This document shows, piece after piece, positions 57,401 to 64,000 of a stretch of DNA of 64,000 nucleotides. Below the pieces are notes generated by a model. It did no database searches, had not been told where the DNA came from, and worked only from the letters and a program-made list of their open reading frames with translations. Made by a program: the position numbers and the translations under genes. Origin of the DNA: Channa striata (Eukaryota; Chordata; Actinopteri; Anabantiformes; Channidae); the NCBI GenBank assembly GCA_033026295.1, contig CM065189.1:5721203-5785202 (forward strand). Direction: 5' to 3'. Numbering within the stretch: the first letter of the stretch is position 1; every line of letters starts with the position of its first letter.

Positions 57401-60400
57401 TTCAAACTTAATGTTGTGAAAGTGTCATTTCCTCCTCCTGAGAAAAAAAAGCTTTACATATTAACTATAGATGTTTTTTTTTTTTTTTTTTTTAAAGGGC
57501 ACATCAAGCTAACTGACTTTGGTCTCTGTAAGGAATCAATTCACGATGGGACGGTCACACACACCTTCTGTGGAACAATAGAATACATGTGGGTACACAC
57601 ACTGCCAAAGTCTTTCTAGATTAACAGCATCTCCTCCACTGTTCTACAGAAATTAATTCTTATCACTCTTGGTACTTTCAATTACAAACAAATAAAGTCT
57701 TATGAAGTGCAACTTTTAAACTTTATTGTATTTCATAACTATGCAAAAATAGTAAACATAAATTTGATGAGTTTAAATATGCTTTTATTTATTTATTTTT
57801 ACCTCAATGGGAGTCTCATCCACACACATACTAATATTGTTTGTGTGTTTCTTTAACCCTGTCAAATTGCTCACTTCCTTTGTTTCTCTGCGATTTGATC
57901 TTCTCTCCTCTGTTTCAGGGCTCCAGAGATCCTGACCAGGTCAGGGCACAACAGAGCAGTGGACTGGTGGAGCCTGGGGGCTCTAATGTATGATATGATG
58001 ACTGGATCAGTAAGTAACTTTGTGTGAGAATAAATGATGAGGAGACTTTGTAACTAGATTGTGTTACGCCCCGGCCTAGGGGAAAACCAAGGACGCAACA
58101 CAAATTGAGACTCCCCTCTACCCAGCGCCCAGAAACCACCAGAACAGATAAACTTCAGCCCACAAGGTTTATTGTTCGTCTCGTTAGACACAGGTTCACA
58201 ACTTCAGGGTGGGTCCAGCCAAAAATAACAAACAAAAATAACTAAACCGACTAGCCTGCTCTTACCTAATCCAACATAAAATGAAACAAATCACACAATG
58301 CACTGACGTATTCTCCCACCCCAAAACAGGAGAAGAGCAGTTTTGTGTGTTTTTTTTTTTTTTTTTTTCATTGAATTGAGGGTGGGAAACCATTCCAGAC
58401 CTCCTTAGATGCCTGTTGTTAACCACCTGACCAGACTCATTGTGCGAGCAGAGTTAGTTGTCAATAAATGACTAAAACGTGACTTTTGTAGATCCAACAG
58501 TTCAATCCCTGTCTACGAAAATGTGTAGTTTTTTTTTTTATTAAAAGTAAAAGCTCACTAGAAGGTAAGTACAATGCCCAAGACACACTTTGGCAAAAAA
58601 TCTAAAGCTGCACATTGAATTCGTATTCTGTACATATTTCTAGAGGTAAATTATAACCTATATCCTGCACTCGCTGGTTATTGCACTTCTAGTTAGACAT
58701 AAACTGCATTTAGTTGCCTTGTATTTGTACATGTGTAATGACAATAAAGTTGAATCTAATCTAATAATAGCTGTGCAAGAAAACATTTTACTTACAACTA
58801 ACAATTTCTCGGTCAGCTTTAACTATGGTGCTTTCTTTTGTTCTCAGCTGCACATAAATAAGTGTCTCTAATTCACTACTGCTCTGGTTTGTACCACAGC
58901 CGTTTAACCCACCACTTTCCCTCCCTTATGGTCATAGGTTACACTAAATATGTAGTAAACTTACAGTATGTTAGTCTGTATAGAGAACTAGCAGTAGTTC
59001 TTTGCTTAGAATTTTCACGAAAACTTAACGGTGGAGGAGGAACTTGCACGTATTTGAACTTGCCAGATGTTGCATAGTGTTGCTGCTTTGCGTAAGCCCT
59101 GTGCGTGGCGCATGTTAACACAAAGTGTATGTGAACTGAATAATTTACAGTTATTGGACTAAATGTAGTGTAGTTTTAAATGTTGCTGTCGCTCCATAAT
59201 TCTTCCAAACTTGTGTCATCACACTGCTTACAAACTGAACTGGCTATCCACACCATGGTGACCGTGTCTGTAGATTCGAGATGTGGATTCACAGACTACA
59301 GAGAAATGATTGTGTGTATGTTCTTATAAGAAGTACTCACTTCTTCCTGTTCTTTCCACCAGCCTCCTTTTACAGCTGAAAATAGGAAGAAGACCATTGA
59401 TAAGATTTTGAAGTGTAAACTCAATTTGCCCCCGTACCTGACCATTGATGCCAGGGACCTCATCAAGAAGGTACAGTAACGCACACATTGTCCCAGAGTG
59501 TGTGTTTTTACTGATGCAAATAACATTACCCGTCATTCTATGGTTATCTTTAATTTTCTAAAGTTGCATAAAGCTCCAAAAAGTTTAAAAGACAACTTTA
59601 GAAATTACAATAATCAAACTAACTGCATTTTTGTGTGAATAAAAGTATTTCCACTGTTTGCACACATTTATCACTGTCTGTGAGGCATTTGCCTTCAATT
59701 AAACCCCTCTGCCAGTTTTTAATTTACTGGCTTTTCTGGTCTTGCTTCTTCGTAATTAGTTTCTCCTCTATGGGGCTTAATCGTGCCCTTTGTCATTTCC
59801 AATTTATGGCCACAAAACAAAATAAAAACAATACAAGAGTGAGAATAAAAGTGTGTCCTCTGTTATGGTAATGAGATCTTTGAATTATTAAAAAAGGAAT
59901 GTTTAAATGTATGTATTTCATAATAGTACATGCATGCCATTACTGGCCTATTTAGACACGTGTCCTACTTCCTCTCTTTCTGTTTTTCAGCTGTTAAAAA
60001 AGAATCCGGCTCAAAGACTTGGCTCCAGCAAAGCAGACTGTGCTGATATACAGGTAACTTCACACATCCTAACAAACACTGCTTGCTCGTTTCATTTAAT
60101 TTCAGTATCTGCTTTTCACGTAGTGTAGGGAGTTGCACTCTAATGAGGATGAACATGGTTCCTGAAAACTTTGGGATGTATGGGGAAATACCTTTTGTTG
60201 TGTTATGTTGAGATGGTTGTCTGTTCTTCTTATATTAGTTTGTTGTGGGATAACTTTAAGTTTATATCCAACCCCCCTCCTTTCAGTCTCCTTTTTTGAA
60301 ACTCACTCCTCCACACGGGAGCTTGCAGCCATTCTTGTTTTTTAATATTGTTCATTATTGTGTCTGTAGCCCATCGTAGTTCTACCACATTAGTGGTCTT

Positions 60401-63400
60401 TACATCATGATGTGACAAAATCCAAGAAAACAACTATGAAAAACGTCTGCTAATGTCATCGTGAACCATACAGTTTTCCCCAAAAGTATTGGAATAGCAA
60501 GGCCAATTTAGTTTTTTTTGCTTTTTGCTATCCATTCAAGACCTTTGGGTTTGTAAGATCAAAAGATGAATATGAGACAGAAGTTAAACACTGATCACTG
60601 CGTTGTGTTTTGGCAGAAGTGCCCGCATGAGAATATCCTTTTGTCATCGATCTGTTGCTTAACTGTTTACTGACAAGCAACCCATACTAAAAGCAAAGCA
60701 GTTCAGCTTTGTACCGGTGCTCACTATTTGAGCATTTAAAGGTCCTTGTAGTTCCCTATTGACACATTGAGCTTTGGTGTCCTATTCATCATTTGATTTT
60801 GTGCCCAAATTAGTTTATGTCCAGCAAATGCAAATGAATTGCCCACGTTGTTCCTGTGTTTTAGTAAATGGCTGCATGATGCCACACTCTTATCTCTAAT
60901 TAAAGGTCGAGCAAGGCTAGTGGTCATGGCTCTTTTTTTTTTTCTGGTTATCTAATGGGACCTGCTTCACTGACATTGTTCTTACCTGGACAAACAAATT
61001 CGAGCAGCGAGTCCTCCAGAGAAATGTAAAGCCATGGTGCATGCTTATACCAGCCTCTTTGTCTGCAGAAACATCCCTTTTTCAAGCACATTAACTGGGA
61101 TGACCTGTTGAACAAGAGGATGGAGCCACCATACAAACCACAGCTGGTAGGTCTTTGGTTTTCATTTTGTGCCCATTATGTTAATAAATAGGCTGTTGAG
61201 TTAATAATAGGCTCATCATTCAGACCTTGTTGAGTTCCTTTGCTCATTTTTACCATTATTCCCTTCTTCTCCAACTACAGCACCTCTACTATTATACATA
61301 TGATCTTTTCTCAATTCTCTCATGGTCTGCCCAGTCGTTTTATACCACGTAAACCTTAATAAAAATAGTTTTTGTCTGCCTCTGCTCTCCCGTGTGTCTC
61401 TGTGTAGCAGTCAGATGAGGATGTTAGCCAGTTTGACACCAGGTTCACCAGGCAAACACCTGTGGACAGTCCAGATGATACTTCACTTAGCCACAGTGCA
61501 GAGCTCGCATTTGCCGTAAGAGACACTTTTTTTGTTTCTTTCATCTGTCTGTTTTTAAGTTTATATTCTTCAGATTTTACTGGAAATGAATACTTCTGCT
61601 TTGTAATTAGTCAGTACCTCTTTTTCAGGAGCACTACCCTTCCTTTCCTGCTATAGCAAAGAGTAACTTTTTTTATTCCGGAAATGTGAAATGACATTAT
61701 CAGTTTGCGATTAATGATGTGGATGAATGACCATTACTCCTCAGGGTTTCACCTATGTGGCTCCGTCAGTCCTAGAGAGTCTGAAAGAAGGCTTCTCATT
61801 CGAACCCAGAACACGCCCAATACGTCGGCTAAATAGCAGCCCACACACACCCATCAGGTAATACACACAATAACCTATTACTTATTATATCACTTTCATT
61901 CTGTCTTAAATTGCTTGGTGTGTGGTTAGCAGATGAATTCCATGATGGGTGGGATTTTAAATGCTATTACTAGTAGTATGTCTTCTTGAAGATGCCTCAG
62001 TATATCTTTTTTTATACGGTTTCTTGCAAAAGTATTTATATCCCTTGACATTTTTGTTACAAGCACAAATGTTAATGTTTTATCGTGATTTTAGTATCAC
62101 ATAAATGTGAAGTGGAAGGAAAATGATTTTAGTTTTTTTCTTAACAAATATCTAAAAAGTGTGCCGTGCATTTTTTGTTGAGCCCCTCTGAGTCAATGCA
62201 TTGTAGAACCTCCTTTCGCTGTAATTACAGCTCTCTTTGAGCTTTGCACATAGAGTGAAATTTTTGCCCATTCTTCCTTTGCAAAACCGCCCAAGCTCAG
62301 TCAGATTGGATGGAGAGTGTCTGTAAACAGCAGTTTTCAAGTCTTGCCAGAGGTTCTCAATTGGATTTGGGTCTGGATTTTGACTGAGCCTTTCTAACAC
62401 ATGAATGTTCTTCGATCTAAACCGATCCATTGTAATTCTGGCCGTATGAATAGGGCCGTTATCCCGCCCCAGTCTCAAGTCTTCTGCAGACTCTAACTTT
62501 TTCTTCTAAGATTGGCCACCAGCTTTCTGGTCCCTGATGAATAAAAGCACCACAAAGCATCTTGCATTTAGTCCAGAAATGTTGGTCTCATCTGACCCGA
62601 GCTCAGTCTTCCACATGTTGGCTGTGTCCCCATGTGACTTGTCGCACACTGCAAACGGGCCTTCTTATTACTTTCTTTCAACAATGACTTCCTTCTTGCC
62701 GCTCATCCATAAATGCCGGATTTGTGGGGTCCCACCTGAGTTGTGGATCTCTGTAGCTCCTCCAGAATTACCATGCGCCTCTTGGCTGCTTCTCTGGTTA
62801 ATGTTTCATTTGCCCGGCCTCTCAGTTTAGGTAGAGGACCATGTCTTTGTAGGTTTACAGTTGTACCGTGCTCTTTATATTTTGGAATGATAGATACAGA
62901 CGTACATGTCGCCTTGAATTGTTCAAAGCTTGGAATATTTTTTTATAACCTAACTCTGCTTTAAACTTCTCCACAACTGTATCCCTGACCCGTCTGGTGT
63001 GTTCTTTGGACTTCGTGGTGCTGTGTTTTCCACTAATGCTTTCTAAAAAAATCTTCTGAAGGCTTCCCAGAAAAGCTGTATTTATACTGAGATTAAATTA
63101 CAAACAGATGAACTCTATTTAATAATTAGGTGACTTCTGAAGGCGATTGGTTCAACTGGATTGTTGTTATTGGTACCAGAGTAAAGGGACCGAATACAAA
63201 TTCACGCTACAATTTTAGGATATTTATTTATTTAAAACATTTATAATTTTCCTCCGACTTCACAATTATGTACTACTTTGTGTTGGTCTATAACAGAAAA
63301 TCCCAATGAAATACATTTACGTCTGTAGTTGTAATGTGACAGAATGTGGAAGATTCAAAGGTGCATGAACACTTTTGTATATGCCCCAGTTGACACTTAC

Positions 63401-63824
63401 TACTACTTTACATTGTTTGTTTTTACCTGGACAAAACTGTATAGCTGTGTATTCAGTTGTCTTTATATGAACCCCCAAACTTACTTCTATTCTGTAGAAC
63501 AGTATTTTCCTACCTATCCTATAAGGAACACTACAGTAGAGGTTATTGTAAACCTTGAAGCTGCTAAAAATGAAGTAAAATTGTACTGATCTCCTGTTTT
63601 CTTACTATAGCTTTTTTTATTCTTTGTCTATATTTGCCTACAGTCCCCTTAAGTTTTCCCCTGCAGGACCCTTCAAATCCAGCATAGACTGTGAGCCAGA
63701 CCTTTTTTCTCCCACCTCTCCGCTGGGAGCAGTTCCTGTTTCCGTGCCACTGGAAAATGGAGCATCCAGTCAGCCGATCCAGACCCCTGCCAGGAATAAG
63801 AAGCAGAAAGGGCATCGGAGATGA
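52731..63824 (+). CDS. rps6kb2: Ribosomal protein S6 kinase beta (S6K2-like), complete coding region
   Basis: This AGC-family Ser/Thr kinase acts below mTORC1 and PDK1 and phosphorylates ribosomal protein S6 and translation factors. Coding exons: 52731-52784, 54233-54270, 54376-54490, 54786-54854, 55046-55193, 55380-55437, 55613-55713, 57498-57588, 57919-58009, 59363-59470, 59991-60053, 61069-61146, 61408-61515, 61745-61857 and 63644-63824. All phases agree, giving 471 residues (human S6K2 482). Visible features: TOS motif FDIDL (5-9), P-loop GKGAYGK (63-69), Lys88, YRDLKPEN (Asp183), DFG (201-203), activation-loop Thr217 in TFCGTIEYMAPE, turn-motif Ser359 in TPVDSPDD and hydrophobic-motif Thr377 in GFTYVAPS. 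The C-terminus has SP/TP sites (RRLNSSPHTPISP) and a basic end (KKQKGHRR). KVQGAQ, VLRKAKIV, the NSSP block and the basic tail favour S6K2 over S6K1. Confidence 0.95.
53027..53186. mobile_element. Miniature inverted-repeat element in an rps6kb2 intron
   Basis: A perfect 15-base inverted repeat, GGTGCAAAAGTTTGC at 53027-53041 and its complement at 53172-53186, flanks a 130-base non-coding core. This is a typical small DNA transposon derivative. Confidence 0.75.
53513..53960. mobile_element. Degraded copy of a widespread teleost DNA transposon
   Basis: A series of words occurs in the same order as in a very common fish repeat: gactgcagtccagacctgga, ggatggcagcctatgtttg, gttacccatg, acagcccgatacatcacagg, gatggttcttttcc, ttcacctcagtccatttta and gaactgtgttcactg-like. 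The 126-codon plus-strand open frame here is a by-product. I cannot assign a superfamily with confidence. Confidence 0.6.
54786..58009 (+). CDS. rps6kb2: rps6kb2 middle exons: kinase N-lobe to activation segment
   Basis: Six exons (54786-54854, 55046-55193, 55380-55437, 55613-55713, 57498-57588, 57919-58009) encode residues 70-255. They carry the catalytic Lys88, the catalytic loop, DFG, the activation segment with Thr217 and APE, and DWWSLGALMYDMMTGS. The acceptor of the 57498 exon is TTTAAAG after a run of 20 T, and the reading frame fixes it. Confidence 0.95.
56471..57170 (+). mobile_element. Tc1-like transposon remnant with 25-base perfect terminal repeats
   Basis: Bases 56471-56495 are an exact inverted copy of 57146-57170. 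Between them lies decayed transposase: VYRKSDQ, VPTVNHGGGSVWFWGCYAAS and a later PKHKANSVQEWLRRKH with LKWPTMSSD, all in the Tc1 order but broken by frameshifts and stops. It sits between rps6kb2 exons ending at 55713 and starting at 57498, in the same orientation as the gene. Confidence 0.85.
57474..57493 (+). repeat. Poly-T tract at an rps6kb2 splice acceptor
   Basis: Twenty consecutive T followed by AAAG form the polypyrimidine tract and acceptor of the exon at 57498. Confidence 0.9.
58062..58350. repeat. Possible solo LTR or retroelement fragment
   Basis: The block begins TGTTACGCCCCGGCC, is GC-richer than its surroundings, and has a sharp left edge inside an rps6kb2 intron. TGTTAC starts are typical of LTRs. 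No matching copy or target duplication is visible, so this is tentative. Confidence 0.35.
58665..58775 (+). repeat. 3' tail of a fish non-LTR retroelement
   Basis: The sequence 'aatgacaataaagttgaatc' followed by taatctaataat is a familiar ending of a common teleost LINE, whose tail is a short ATCTA repeat. Only the last 100 bases or so are present. Confidence 0.55.
59363..63824 (+). CDS. rps6kb2: rps6kb2 last six exons: kinase C-lobe, regulatory tail and stop
   Basis: The exons are 59363-59470, 59991-60053, 61069-61146, 61408-61515, 61745-61857 and 63644-63824. They encode the end of the kinase domain, the AGC C-tail (SDEDVSQFDTRFTRQTPVDS), the hydrophobic motif and a Pro/Ser-rich autoinhibitory tail. 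The tail after KFSPAG is poorly conserved, as in other S6Ks, and ends with a basic KKQKGHRR before TGA at 63822. Confidence 0.94.
60476..60615. mobile_element. Terminal fragment of the 46-47 kb Tc1-like family
   Basis: The terminus 'caaaagtattggaatagcaa' followed by ggcca, and the inner word aagatgaatatgagaca, match the inverted terminus at 47769 and its inner flank at 47665-47690. The other end was not found nearby. Confidence 0.6.
62025..63375 (-). mobile_element. Tc1-like transposon with decayed minus-strand transposase
   Basis: The left end 'cttgcaaaagtatttatatc' pairs with a degenerate inverted copy at about 63335-63372. The minus-strand frame at 62478-62152 reads DNGPIHTARITMDRFRSKNI and then DPNPIENLWQDLK, the catalytic-Asp and IENLW blocks of Tc1 transposase. 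The helix-turn-helix end lies at 62650-63100 on the same strand. Part of the catalytic core is missing near 62480-62520. The element lies in the last rps6kb2 intron. Confidence 0.8.
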
Positions 63825-64000
63825 GGAGGGGGTGTTCAAAGGGCAGCATTTGCTGCAAAACCTCGGCCACATTACCATTTCCTGTAGTATATGGTGAGTG
63901 CTGTGGCACAGAGCTAACATGCTTTGTTTTTTCTGGTATCAAGCTTTTTTTTGAAGTGGTTTAACTAAGAGGTTCCTAAAAAGCCAAATTCATAGTTGGA
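63825..64000 (+). other. Start of the rps6kb2 3' UTR
   Basis: Sequence after the TGA. No polyadenylation signal is seen before the window ends. A possible donor (tatG/GTGAGT) at about 63893 could also belong to an alternative end. Confidence 0.4.

Noticed and set aside
61462..61656. Open frame extending past the rps6kb2 exon at 61515
   Set aside because: It is in another frame and reads through the GTAAGA donor.
1..64000. CRISPR arrays, bacterial operons or phage features
   Set aside because: Nothing of the kind is present; direct repeats are microsatellites or transposon ends and the genes are spliced vertebrate genes.

Overview
The window is a piece of a ray-finned fish genome, most likely a percomorph teleost. 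The signs are large spliced genes with GT-AG introns, vertebrate tRNA genes, CA/GT microsatellites, CpG-rich promoters, and many fish-type Tc1-like and miniature DNA transposons. There is no bacterial or viral gene organisation. The species cannot be named from the sequence.

Layout. 1-4.8 kb is non-coding and repeat-like. 4.8-10.1 kb holds a broken Ty3/gypsy-type retrotransposon (5'-truncated gag, pol, 3' LTR). 10.1-17.5 kb is intergenic, with a possible small Thr/Ala-rich exon, a tRNA-Glu(CTC), a miniature transposon, and an odd array alternating GATATC and ACTAGT palindromes. 17.54-41.15 kb on the minus strand is a complete deltex-family E3 ubiquitin ligase, dtx4 (11 coding exons, 751 codons plus stop). 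An intron-containing tRNA-Tyr lies in its third intron and a CpG-rich promoter lies at 41-42 kb. tRNA-Thr(TGT) and tRNA-Lys(TTT) follow at 43.4 and 44.1 kb. 45.63-50.29 kb on the minus strand is a small four-exon gene for a single V-set immunoglobulin membrane protein; one exon is one base short, so the frame stops before the membrane segment. 51.7-63.8 kb on the plus strand is the whole coding region of a p70 ribosomal protein S6 kinase, best matched to S6K2 (rps6kb2; 15 coding exons, 471 residues). Its introns carry many decayed DNA transposons.

The three protein genes are not an operon and have separate promoters. Deltex 4 ubiquitinates targets in Notch and innate immune signalling, S6K2 acts below mTORC1, and the Ig gene looks like a fast-evolving immune-type receptor. 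Their adjacency is positional only.

Exon boundaries were derived by hand from splice signals, reading-frame phase and resemblance to known family members. All 11 dtx4 coding exons and all 15 rps6kb2 coding exons keep frame. The most interesting items are the V-domain gene with its predicted secreted product, the palindrome array, and the Tc1 mosaic inside the last intron of the Ig gene.
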